DNA of 64,000 nucleotides from Apteryx mantelli. Its lineage: Eukaryota; Chordata; Aves; Apterygiformes; Apterygidae. The notes beneath the pieces are model-generated. The model was not told the DNA's origin and did no database searches. It saw nothing but the letters and a program-made list of their open reading frames with translations. A program made the translations under genes and the position numbers. Shown in pieces: positions 14,496 through 56,299 of the stretch. Numbering within the stretch: the first letter of the stretch is position 1; every line of letters starts with the position of its first letter. Location: contig NC_090020.1 of the NCBI RefSeq assembly GCF_036417845.1, positions 36,378,425 to 36,442,424 on the forward strand. Reading direction: 5' to 3'.

Positions 14496-15113
14496 AATCT
14501 GTTCAGAATGGCTCTATCATATTAATTTGTATTTTTTTCACCATTAAAATGCCACAGGTGGTGTTCTGTGAAAAGCTATGAGAGAGGAATGTTAGCTATT
14601 TTAATATAGGACTTTTATCCATTCTCTGCCTGTTTTTACACTAGCATGAGCCAGTTATAAAGAGAATTATAATGGCACAAAACTGGAATGAAGAACTGTT
14701 CTCACTGAATCTTTACTACCTAGTTAACTCCTTTTGCTGTGAAACACCTCAAGGCCAGAACGATAGGATATATAGAGGTATTCAGTCAGGTAAAATGCTG
14801 GGAGTCTGTATGGCTAGACAAGGACCAGAGGAGAGGGAAAGAGTTATAGGAAACTCTTATAGTGTTATAGGAAACTGCTATATTATTGTATAAGAGGGGG
14901 AAACTTTCCATTGGAATTTGGAAAGACATGTTCTAACAAGTGCAAACTCTTTCCAAAAAGCTTTTCAGAAATACGTTTCCAACTCACCATGTGTGAACTG
15001 CCATGTTACTGGTTTGTCTCCCCCCCTGCTTTTTTTTTTTTAACTGATACTCATGTTGCTCTATTTCCTTTCAGATATAAAACCTGAAATTGCTAATTGG
15101 AAAGAAAAAAAGC

Positions 15114-46630
<31,517 letters not shown>

Positions 46631-47125
46631 CAGCACGCAGAACAGCAGCTTCCTCTGTCTTCAGCGAGCACCTTCTGAGAAGCTACGGCCATCCATGTGT
46701 TCAGTTTCCAAAACCGAGTGACTTTGTTTTTTGTACTGCCACTTTCGCCCTGTAAAGCTCCAAGCTAAGCCCTGTGTGTGGAATTGCCTTCACTTGCTTT
46801 CTGCGCAATATGAAGCCCCCAAACAGGGTGTCAAAAGTGGAGGGGCCACAAAGCGTGCAGAAAGGACAGCAGCACAGATGCTTAGACTTCTGCTACGTTC
46901 CATTTTATTTTATTTACATCTTGTTGACATATTTTGCTGTGGTGTAAAACCTATTTAATGTCTTTCAGCTCCCGTCCTCTCTTGTATTTGAATGCAGATT
47001 GGGATTTAGAGTCTTGTTATTAATTTTCTTAGCCCTCAAATACATTGAGTCGTTCCAGCCTTCCCCCTCCCCATGGAGGAATATCATAAACATTTCTCAC
47101 TGTGTAAGAAATTCACTGTGAAAGT

Positions 47126-47148
47126 CTGTCAGTCACTTTGACTGACAG
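47126..47148 (+). promoter_or_regulatory. Perfect 10-bp hairpin in SYK 3'UTR
   Basis: CTGTCAGTCA, loop CTT, then TGACTGACAG: ten uninterrupted Watson-Crick pairs and a three-base loop in the sense transcript. The size resembles Roquin-type constitutive decay elements, but the CUU loop does not fit their pyrimidine-purine-pyrimidine rule. A regulatory role is only inferred. Confidence 0.55.
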
Positions 47149-47754
47149 CATGTTTGATTTTTAGTCCCAAGTCCCTTTAAAAGCAGATCCTATTCAGTAG
47201 TAACATAAGCCTAAAGCAACTGGGAGATGTGAATTTCTGACATTTGGAAAGAGAAAAGGGATCATCAGCTCCTTTAAATGATACCAACTTCTCTCCTTCC
47301 TCATGTCACGTGGAAGCCCAGCTGTCCCCCAGGGCAGTATTTTCTTCCTGGTGAAACCTAGGAATTCAGGGATGTGTTCTTGTCTGGGGGCAAGACATAG
47401 CAGCACCTAAGGAAATGATTTGGGGTTTTAAAGTCCATAAAGTCCATGACCGTGTTTACTAAAAATCCATCTGTATGTTGAAAGGTAAAGAGCAGCACCT
47501 TTCTCTCTCTGTCCTGTTTCAGCTCTCTCCAGAGATCTTTTCCATGCATCCCTTTGGGGTATACCAAAGCTCCTTGTGCAGCAAGGTGAGCTGCACACAC
47601 TTTTTTAAATCTTTCTTTGAAAGCATTTGAGATTCACCACAGCTCATCATCTCTAAAGCTAAATTTCACCCCTAGCTCAAGCATTTTTAAACTGGCTTAT
47701 GTTTACTTTTGTCCTCTCCTAAATGTGTTTGCCTGTTAATAATCCTTCATCTCG

Positions 47755-47880
47755 CATTAGACTGCAAACCCCATAGGAAAAGGTCTTTGTCTTACTCCTT
47801 TTTTTGTAATGCACCATGCAGTGTCCCCGGTACTGTATAAGTGTGGCAATAATAACAACAAATAATGTAGTCAACCTCTG
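47755..47880 (+). mobile_element. Possible ancient MIR/L2-like retroposon tail
   Basis: The order ATTAGACTGCAAACCCCAT, GGTCTTTGTCTTACTCC, then CAGTGTCC...ACTGTATAAG and AATAATAACAACAAATAATG resembles the conserved 3' part of ancient amniote SINE/LINE families ('attagactgtaagctc...gggaccgtgtctta...gcgcctagcaca...aataaat'). It is too diverged for a family name by eye. It lies within the SYK 3'UTR, sense orientation. Confidence 0.45.
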
Positions 47881-48803
47881 TTCCCATTTGTACCTTTATG
47901 CTTTCTTTGTCCTGTCTCATTTTAAATATTCTAAACGTTAAAATTTCTATCACTTGTTTCCCGCAAACAGTCACTTTATTGGCGTTTACGTATATCTCAG
48001 GAATCTACGCACGTTGCATCTACTGGATATAGGCTTCAGATGAATATGAAAAATAAGATTTAGAGATAGATATATTTATTGTATACAGCTACTTAAAGTA
48101 TCTGTGTTTAATTGTGGTATTATCAGGGTATTCTTAGAGATGCAGTGGTATTTTTCTCTCTAGAGAAAGAAATTGAAGAAACTCTGCTGGCGATTAGAGT
48201 GCAAAAGTGTTAATTTGCATTCTATGATAAAACAAACAAATATAAACAAATATAGGATTCAATGTAAAATAATTTGTCTCTCTTTAATAATTTTAGGGTC
48301 TGCTCTTCCAAAAATACCTGGTAATTTTTGGTAGTTTAATTTTTGAGTGTCCAGTGCAAGACACTTCAGAAAGCATTTGCTACTGAGATACTCAGTAAAA
48401 TGAACCATGTTTCAGATGTGACCTCACCCAAATGTGATTTATAATGAAGGTGATTGATTGATATTTTGGTTTGTTTTTTTTTTTTTTAAGAAACATTTTT
48501 CTACAGGAAGAGGTGTCTAGAAGTTGCCTATAGTTGTACATATGTGATTTTTAGCATTATCCCTTTTGCAGAGAAACTGTCAGCTCTATGTGTACCGTCA
48601 GTGCATGCATGGGGAAACCAATCATAAATTAGTTGCACAAATCCCCGCCAGCCAGCAAGTGACAGCACTCAATTTCCCTGTGATAATAATATGTCTTAAA
48701 GTGTTACTAATGCAGCAAAACTGGAGGAATATTTCTTCCCCTTCCTTCTGAGTGAATGTCCTGATTTGGTGTTACTTGACTATTTTTAACTTCACTATAC
48801 TGT

Positions 48804-48809
48804 AATAAA
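48804..48809 (+). terminator. SYK: SYK polyadenylation signal AATAAA
   Basis: Canonical AATAAA in TGTAATAAAAGTTTAC, followed within 30 bases by a TATTGTG stretch. It is the first canonical hexamer I noticed after the stop codon, about 2.17 kb downstream. Confidence 0.65.
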
Positions 48810-48834
48810 AGTTTACAATTCACAGGATATGAAG

Positions 48835-51800
48835 TATTGTGAAATAACTGGATTCGATTTTTAAGCCGCGATTAAAGACATTGTTTTGTAAAATATGTTG
48901 ATGTAACAAGAATCCTTTAAATATCTGTGTATGTGTTTTCTATCAAATACTTAACGCAGAGAAGAGAGTGTGTATATACCAAATTACTGTGACTGTTCAT
49001 CTTGTGGAAAGACTGAGATTCCCTTATTGGCACTGAACAGTACCTGACATGACAGATAAGCCCACTAAATCCTGCGACTGCTTTTGAAGTGAGTTACTAT
49101 TCAGGACCAGCACGAAAAATCCCCCCAAATACGCACGACATCATTACACCTAAGCCTTTCTGAGATACTGCTTTGCCGTGATAGGTCTGGAAGGTGAGAG
49201 GTGTCAGTAGTCAGTGCAGACTATCTGCTATCCAAGGATTTCTGCATTACAGGCATCAACTATGTAGGTTTTAAAATCATATTATACCACCGTGGAGCCT
49301 CCCTTAAAAGTGCAGGCAAGTGCTCTAGGTTTTCTGAAAGAACAAGAGAGAGGTCTTCTTTCATTTAACTCCCACTGCACCCTCAAGTCCTCAGCAAAAT
49401 GAAGACGGGATGTGACTGAATGCGAGTATCAGTAATAATAAAAAGGCTGAAAGACAGCTCCTCAAGATACTTAACTTTGGAAGAATTGGTGGGTGATTTA
49501 CTCCTATGGTTGTTTTCTTGAGTAACAAATCTGCCCTAAGTTTTCCACCCTCCCACATGTGGGACTGCACCATCAACAGTGTCGCTGATACAGTCTGGCG
49601 CTCAGAATAACCCTTCAAATAAAGGGGCTCTTGTCTTTTTGGTTGTGGGGGGGCAGGGGGGGGTTGTTCTTGTCTTTTAACTGACTCATATGAGAAATGC
49701 TGTTGGGCAGTGCAGCCCCGCAAGTTAGTTGTGGCAGAGAAGCTAAGGGGCAGCGCGCTGGAGCGTGAAGGAAGGGGAGCTGGTGTGAGTGGCTGGGGGA
49801 AGGAGCAGGGGGCACAATCGTGTTAAAACAGCTTTTCAGTGAAGGGAAAACACACAGTGCAGTTACAGCTTTCGGTGCAGTTAGGGCTCAAATCTACAAA
49901 ATCGTGGCTCCCCTGGAGCACTGGGGGCCATGCACCTTGTCCTTTAAAGCCCTCCCCAGACCACATTCAAACTCCTGCCCCAATCTCAGACACAATGCAC
50001 AGAGGGTGGTTTTAATCAGAGACACAAAAATACCCCTACTTTTCACATCTTAAATAATTACAGTAAGAACTGTAGGTTTGATAAAGTGAACATGGGGGAA
50101 CGGCCAGGTCGGTTTGATTTTGTGCTAAGGCAGCTGTATGGCATGGCCCTGCCAGGAGGTGGCGATACTTGAACACTTTTAGACTCCCTCACTTGTCTGA
50201 ACATTTTCTAGCACTCTCCGTTTCGTTCTAGTTATTCCTACGCATATGCAGTACAAAGTAACCCGTTAATTTATTTACCGTTTGCTGTGAAGCAAGGTCC
50301 ATGTGCATATAAATCATGATATTAGTTGCGAGTGATTAGCAAGTATTTCTGAGCCTCTTTCTTTGTCCCTGTTTTCTTTAACTGACATCAGGAACAGGGA
50401 ATTCCAGCTAGAGCAATGCCAAACACATCCCACACACACATAAAAGGGGTGAGTGTTGCTCCTGACTGAGAGAGAGATGCCTCCTCCAGGGCTGAAATGG
50501 ACCCAGCTCAGAATTGAAACGTGGCATCTTTAAAGGTCACGCAAGAATATTGCACAGGTTTTGGAATGGAAAAGGACCATGGTTGTGCTGCATGGTGCAG
50601 GGGAATATTAAGCTAGCAAATATAATTACCAGCCCCAAGTGCAGTCAGGACAGAAAGCCTCTAACTCATGCAAGGGAAGAAAAAACAGGAAACAATTCCA
50701 ACCAGATGATTCTTGACAACCACTGTGAAGAAACCCAAAACTGAAGGCAAAACAATCCCAGATTCAGATGGAAGAAGGCCACTTCAAGGGTCAACATCAC
50801 CGATTCCCCAAGTGCTACACCACATGGTGCAATGCAGATGGGAGCAAGACTGGGACACTAGTGCCTCTGGGCCCCTGCTTTCCCTGCCTATGGGCCAGGA
50901 GATGGTTGTCAAGCTGCTGTGCAACGTTCAACAGCCAAATGCCTCCTCCTGTAACTACGGGGAGCCAGTGCTGAGCCTCCAACCCCTGTGCTGTCGCAGC
51001 CAGGTAGCCTGCAACATCATTATCCCAAGGTTTGCAGCCAAATTTGGCACTGGAAAAGGAGGGAAGGAATGTTCAGAAAGGCAAGGTGTGCAGGGAAAGG
51101 AATTATCTTCTATTAGAGTGACCGATACTGCCGGAAAAAGAGAGACAAGCTTGCACAGCTTTCTGCAGGCTTGTACTCTCTCCATGTATCCTGGTGACAC
51201 ATCCCTGAAAGAGTAACTTCACTCATACCTCACTAAAAACAACATCCCTCCAGCCACCTAGAGCTCTCTGAAGCCAGGCTAGTGCCGGGCATCGCTCACC
51301 AAATGAGTATTTTTCTCTGCTGTCATAGATAATTGAGGTGAATACCCCCACGGTTCCTTGGTGTGTAATTAACTCTGCACTGAGTGTCACCACAGCTTCC
51401 CTGGGGCTGGGAGCAGTGCGCATGCCTTGATAACCAGAGAAGCAGAGGAAGCAAGAGGGAGCTGGAGAAAGCATTGCATTGCTGGCCATTAAAATTCATA
51501 ACTTTGAATTCAAATAGCGCCTCAATGACCAGCACTGTGTATAAGTACCTAGACCATTAACTCTGCACATCTGCCCACAATCATAAATGCTTTACACTGG
51601 CAGGGTAGGGCACTGCAAGTCACATCTGGGCCTTGCATTGCAGTACCAAAGGGCCCGCTCTTGGACGAAGCGCACTATAGTGCGGAAGCAGCTTCCTCGT
51701 GTGCCCAGAGCTATGGCAGTTCAATAAGCTGTGTGCTGGGCTCTCTGTGCCTCTGGCCAGCTCAACCATCATGTTTGTTAGAAATGCAAAAACAAAACAG

Positions 51801-54200
51801 GTTTGCAAAGAATGGGTCAACACTGCAGTAACTTATGTGAGTCACCGGCCCACGCTGCGATGCAAGCATTACTTTGCAGGAAGGGTCACTTGTCTGTCTT
51901 GCAGTGTGGCCAGCAAACATTGACTGCATTAATATCTGCTCCTTCTTTTTCCTCCCCTGTTAAAGTAAAATACAGCTGGTTTGAGCAGCAGCAAGAGTGC
52001 CAAGATGCCTACTGCTGGGCTGCGTGACAGCACAGGTAACAGAAGACTCATACAGCTGTCACTTGCACCATTTGAAAGATTTGCTTAAAACACACATTTG
52101 TACCTTCCCTCAAATTTAATCCTAGCTGTGTTTGATGATAATGCCCTCTGCTCCTGCCTCTTTTCATGCTACATAGTTGTATCTTTAGATCTTGTTTTAA
52201 TTTGTGTGCAGATTTCATCAACATTGTCAAGTGATTTCCATCAAACTGGTGTATCAGGTAACTTGTGCTCTAGTACCCTGGAGCAACATGCAGCTGGCAA
52301 ACAGTTACTAATGCTGGTCTTGCCTTGTATTTCTGAAAGATGGCAAGAAAACTGCACAGAAAAAAAAAAGGGGGGGTAGAGAGGTTATTATCAGCAGATG
52401 ACCCACAGAAACAAGCTCAGTGATGTTGACAGAGAGCAGCATTTAGGGTATTTACTTGCCTTCCCTTCTAGCAATTTTCAGTCAACTGTATGGATTGTTT
52501 TGATGTTTTTTCCTCCCCCCAATAGCTGTGTAACTTGAAGCCACAGCTCCTCTGGTTTTCCACAGTAATGACACATCCTAGCCATGGCCAGGTATAACCA
52601 CCTAGATTAGCAACATCATTTTGTTGCAGCTAGTTCACTGCAGTTGTCCCAGAAATGTGTTGCATGTGTACAGCTACCTTACTCTCCTGGCAGCTTCTGC
52701 AGGTCTTGCTCCTCTGGGTGCCTGGCAAACCAGGACTTTAAAAATGCAACAGCAACAGCAGCCACTGCCAGTCCCACCAAAACCCTCACACTCCTCCAGC
52801 AGGATGCAAGCGGCACGATGCACAGTGGAGCTCTTGCCATGGCCCAGCTCTTGTCATGACCTCCCCCTGCTCCCACAATGGACGGTTTGCTAGATCATAT
52901 GGCCTCTTTGAGGCCATAAATTCAAAGCGGCACAGGTATTTAGTATTAAGTGGCAGTAGTGTAATGAGGACACATATTAGGCTGCTCAGTGCTCAGCTGA
53001 GACCTCTGGCAGCCACAGGGCCATCGCAATGCCACAGCAAAGATCCCGGATGCGCCTGCCTTCCACTCCCAGTGCACCAGCACACCAACCAGTCTTTCCT
53101 TTGGCAAAGATATTGTTGACACTGTCATTGATATACGCCTGTCTTTTTGCCTATTATTTTAAGAGCAGAGATCCTCTAATATTACTGCTTCCCCGAGGGC
53201 ATGCAGTAATCGGGTACTATTTTTAAACTCTTCAGTCAGCCATGGCTTCCTTTTTATCGGTCCGCACTGTGGATGCTGCAGGGAGCGAGCACAGCATTCT
53301 TCATTTTTTTGCGGTTTCTACTTATAAGGAATAGGCAGGACGAGCAGTGATTCTCATTAGTGCTGCAGTACTGCACGAGTTAGTTAGTTAGCTTACAGGC
53401 TGAAGTACAGACTGAATCATGCCTCAGAAGTTCTTCCTCCAGTGTCACATTGTACCCAAGTTAATGCAAACCAGAACTCACAGTACGCAAGCACGAGTAC
53501 AAAGCTCTGTTTGTTCCCAAAGCTCCCACAGCTTCTTCAGTGCCAGCTATGAAAAAAACCAAAACCAACCTAATAATCCGACACGTTCTGTGTGTGTTTG
53601 CAGAGCTTCACGTAGACTACTCCTTGAGTCACCTAATTTCAAGGAAACTGAGGCCTTAAGAAAGAAACACACTCATGATTCGCTCGGATATTGAGGGCCA
53701 GTCCTCGCCTTGTTGGCCTCGAGAAAGCTCCCCAGCTGCCTGAAGGGCAGCTGGAAGGGCCGGTGGCAGGAGATGCCAAGCCAAACCTGGAGACTGCGGC
53801 ACCACCGCGTTTTGGGCACACCATGGGGTCTTGCTTGTCCGTTGCAGGGTGGCCAAGGAGCACAGGGAGCCCGAGCTGGCCGCCCCCCGGCCCTCGAGCC
53901 AGCCCCGCAGGCTGGGGAGCTCCCAGCTGTATTTGGGCAAGGTGTGTTACACCACGGGAAGCAGAGTTACGCGAGATGATTGTTCTGCCATTGTTTCACC
54001 ACGTGCGTTCACTTTTCTTTTTTTGGACAATGTCTATTATCCCTTAATTTACATGTACTTTGCTTATGCCGTGGTACAGGACATAATGTACTAAGCAAAC
54101 CCGGCTGAGGACAGCCACCTTGAGTACGTGCTACCTAGGCTAAGAGCTGAGTCATAAAAAACCAAGTACAAAATAAATAAATAAATAAAGCAGGCGTAAG
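48835..54200. other. Intergenic region between convergent SYK and TPPP2
   Basis: No supported gene. The longest open frame (50713-51216 plus, 167 codons) shows no domain or recognisable homology. Local G-runs and A/G-runs occur (49645-49665, 52360-52376), and GC content rises towards 54 kb. A (AAAT)n repeat sits at 54171-54189. Confidence 0.7.
54171..54189. repeat. (AAAT)n microsatellite
   Basis: Nearly five uninterrupted AAAT units just beyond the predicted 3' end of the TPPP2 transcript. Confidence 0.9.
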
Positions 54201-54204
54201 GCTT

Positions 54205-54210
54205 TTTAAT
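54205..54210 (-). terminator. TPPP2: Candidate TPPP2 polyadenylation signal ATTAAA
   Basis: On the minus strand ATTAAA occurs about 510 bases after the TPPP2 stop codon. It is the common variant hexamer. No closer canonical hexamer was noticed in the GC-rich sequence between. Confidence 0.35.
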
Positions 54211-54719
54211 TTTTACGTGGGCTCCAGTCCTTTTCCTTCCGTCTTGCTGCGGCCCTCTCTGACCCGCTTTGCCGTAGCACCTCGAGCCAGATGAGGGATG
54301 CTGCGCATGGGAGGCGGCACCGGTGTCAGCCTCCTCTTGGGCCTCCCCACTCCTCACTTTCCTGGGGATCGCACCCCCCCCCCAGCCCCGGCAGCCCGAA
54401 TCCGGGGGGAAGCAGCAACGCAGGAGGTCACTTCACTCAGAGTGGGAGTAGGTGCCACGGGAGGGGTGCAGCCCCTGCTGCCCCCGAAACCACCCGCCGA
54501 AAACACACGCTCGCAGTGTGGCCTCACACTTCAGCCCCTCGGCATGATGCAACGCGATGCGGCGGGGTGGGACGGGGAGGCCGCGCCGCGGGCCGGCATT
54601 GCCCCTTGCGGCCCCCTGCGCGCTCGCCCCCGCCGCCACCAGGCACATCCACACGCAGCCCCACTTGCGTCAGGCGTTGTTTACTGGCCCCCTCCGCCGG
54701 GGCTGGCAGTCCCCTGGGC

Positions 54720-54902
54720 CTAGTGCGTCCGGTTGTAGGTGCCCGCGCCCTTGTAGGCGCCCACGTAGCCGCTGTGGTCGGCCCGCTCCTCGCGGCCCAC
54801 CAGCCCCTTCCCCTTGCCTCTCTCGTCGAAGCGCTCCTTGTGGCTGCCCGTGTACTTGCTGGCATCCGTCAGCCGCTCCACCGCCCCGGCCTTGGTGGAT
54901 TT
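54720..54902 (-). CDS. TPPP2: TPPP2 terminal coding exon
   Basis: The acceptor GTGGCCGCAG comes after a 115-base intron. It encodes residues 109-168, [19 protein letters not shown], the highly conserved [14 protein letters not shown] segment, then [16 protein letters not shown] and TAG at 54722-54720. The C-terminal residues NRTH differ from the lysine-rich DKKTK-type end of mammalian TPPP2. Confidence 0.88.
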   Translation of the reverse strand, partial: KSTKAGAVERLTDASKYTGSHKERFDERGKGKGLVGREERADHSGYVGAYKGAGTYNRTH

Positions 54903-55420
54903 CTGCGGCCACCGCACGGCCGCAGGGTCAGCCAAGGCGGGGGGGCTCACCCCTGCCCCCAGTGCCTGAGGTCTCAGCGCGGGGTGGCCGCCGGGAGTAC
55001 GGGGGGCCGGTACTCATCGTGACGCCCACGTTGGCCGGCTCCTTGCCCTCGATGAGGCCATACAGGGCCTGCAGCGCCTCCTCGGGTGCCTTGCCCTTGA
55101 AGCGCTTGCTGCAGAGCTCCTTCATGGCCTGCTGGAACTGGGCGAAGGTGATGGTGCGGGTGCCCTTGGTCCTGGCTGGGACGGGCACGTCTGCGACCCC
55201 TGCGGCTGCCCTGCTGGGCCCCCCGCCGCCCCCCGCTGGGCCTGGCTCACTTGACTTTGTTGAACACGATGTCGACGTCAGTGCTGGTCACGGCCTTGCC
55301 GTCCATCACACCACACTCCTTGCACATCTTGGAGAAGTTCGTCCCTGTCATGTCGCTGCCGCTGGTGGCTGTGTCGCCATAGGTCGCAAACTTGCGGAAA
55401 GCCTCCTCCACCCCTGACAT
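54720..55420 (-). CDS. TPPP2: Tubulin polymerization-promoting protein family member 2-like, three exons
   Basis: This is a p25-alpha/TPPP family protein; the family binds tubulin and microtubules, and TPPP2 is linked to male germ cells and sperm in mammals. Minus-strand exons 55420-55251, 55171-55018 and 54902-54720 give 168 residues (human 170). [35 protein letters not shown] and [13 protein letters not shown] match TPPP2 better than TPPP or TPPP3, whose motifs here are NWxKLCKDCxVxDGK. [62 protein letters not shown] and [14 protein letters not shown] follow. With the second exon ended after GVT, the protein aligns to human TPPP2 across the junction without gaps, but the intron then begins ATGAGT instead of GTGAGT. 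Reading through the intron, or using the GT four bases on, would truncate or frameshift the protein. The gene has introns, so it is not a processed copy, but it may be impaired. It is convergent with SYK. Confidence 0.88.
55018..55171 (-). CDS. TPPP2: TPPP2 second coding exon, donor aberrant
   Basis: The acceptor CCCAGCCAG after a 79-base intron completes Lys57 and continues [20 protein letters not shown] to [10 protein letters not shown] (residue 108). The 3' border is placed by homology after the Thr codon ACG. The next bases are ATGAGT, so the expected GT is AT. The nearest GT is four bases further (ATGA|GTACC) and leads out of frame into exon 3. Confidence 0.8.
55251..55420 (-). CDS. TPPP2: TPPP2 first coding exon
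   Basis: Residues 1-56 and two bases of Lys57. The ATG follows CCGCGAG, which is preceded by a C/T-rich tract, so an acceptor directly before the ATG is possible and the 5'UTR may lie in an unidentified upstream exon. The donor is GTCAA|GTGAGC, a good match to consensus. It encodes the first half of the p25-alpha core, including FRKF and TDVDIVF. Confidence 0.88.
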
Positions 55421-56299
55421 CTCGCGGTTGTGCAGGAGGAGCAGGAAAAGGCAGCGATGATGGGGCAGGCGCCGGCCAGCACTGTCGGGTCGTCTAAGCG
55501 GTGATTTCTGCTCTGTTATCTGGAGAAGAAAAGAAAAAAAGCCCCATTTTGTTTGTGCAGGACCCAAACTTTCCTACTGCCGGTCAGCTGAGACTGCTCA
55601 AACTCGGTCCCAGGGATCTCTGAGAAAACACGGGCCATGGCTCAGGCCCTAAGTCCGTCTGCCGTGACCTGAGCAGCCACATGAGGCTTGTTCCCACCAC
55701 GCTCAAGCCCTGCTGATACTTCCTACAGCCCCCTCCTTTCACCCGCAGCACTGCTCCTCCAGGGCTGGGTTTTCTTTTTTCTTTCTCAGGCTGATATTTA
55801 AGATAAACCTTCGTCAGGAGGATGGCAGTGGGTTCGGGGCAGCCGGTGGGGGACGCGGCCTGCTGGGCTCTCATCTGCGCAGGTGCCCGAGCCCCGTGTC
55901 CCCGTGGAAGCCAGTGCTGGGGGGCGGCTGCCTCCCCCCCCCCCCGGGGCTGCCTCGCCTGGTGCCTGTTGTGCCCCAGCACCCGCCTCACAGTCCTCGC
56001 ACAACTCACCGCAGCGGTGGGCAGCCAGGCAGCCCCAAACCCCTAGTGGGGGCTGTATGTCACCTCTGCCTCATTGCAGGGCGAAAAATAATAAAATAAA
56101 ATCCGAATAACTCCTCAGCTGACATAAGCGTAATGCACCCGAAATGTGACCTGTGCTGAGATGTGTATTCCTAACCTCAAGGGAAGGGAGGGTCGTTCCC
56201 ACGCCCAGGGGGTGCAGGCAGGCCAGGGCGCGAGGGAACGGACACCTCCAGGGGTGGCCGCGGAGACGCCCAACGTTTGAGGAAAACACAGCTACAGCA
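55421..56299. other. TPPP2: GC-rich region upstream of TPPP2
   Basis: This is where the TPPP2 promoter and any 5' noncoding exon should lie (transcription towards lower coordinates). It has C/T-rich tracts, a C-run at 55937-55947 and clustered CG near 55850-55990. I cannot place a start site or a TATA box. Confidence 0.45.

Larger units (their letters stand above)
960..15074. other. Presumed SYK intron 1 or 5' flank, no gene seen
   Basis: I find no supportable coding exon in these 14 kb of AT-rich sequence. Open frames here are short and lack recognisable domains. In mammals SYK has a 5' noncoding exon far upstream of the ATG exon, so this is probably intron 1. I see no CpG-rich promoter, so the noncoding first exon is probably off the left edge. 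The stretch holds a (GTTT)n run near 2927 and two local tandem duplications near 1288 and 14410. Confidence 0.6.
46631..48830 (+). other. SYK: SYK 3' untranslated region
   Basis: The sequence runs from the TAA to the first good polyadenylation signal at 48804. It contains AT-rich stretches, a perfect hairpin at 47126-47148 and an ancient retroposon-like tail near 47.76-47.88 kb. Cleavage is placed about 15-25 bases after AATAAA by inference. Confidence 0.7.
54290..55440. other. CpG-rich GC island covering TPPP2
   Basis: Composition changes sharply from the AT-rich SYK region to very GC-rich sequence with frequent CG dinucleotides, densest around 54550-54660 and through the exons. It covers the coding region and its 3' side. 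Whether it is an unmethylated promoter island or simply a GC-rich avian gene cannot be told from sequence. Confidence 0.7.

Noticed and set aside
47126-47148. Assigning the 3'UTR hairpin as a Roquin decay element
   Set aside because: The loop CUU and the closing A-U pair do not match the known UUCYRYGAA-type consensus, so only a hairpin is reported.
50713-51216. 167-codon plus-strand open frame between SYK and TPPP2
   Set aside because: No recognisable domain, no splice context and no sign of conservation visible; taken as chance.
54291-55022. 243-codon plus-strand open frame
   Set aside because: Same cause: it overlaps TPPP2 exons in antisense and has low-complexity composition with no recognisable fold.
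54557-55417. 286-codon plus-strand open frame over TPPP2
   Set aside because: It is the antisense shadow of the GC-rich TPPP2 exons. It is rich in Pro/Arg/Ala with no domain, as expected from GC-biased sequence lacking stop codons.
55421-55567. N-terminal extension of TPPP2 to an upstream ATG at 55567
   Set aside because: The extra 49 residues have no family similarity; MSGVEEAF matches the usual TPPP-family start, and a possible acceptor lies just before it.
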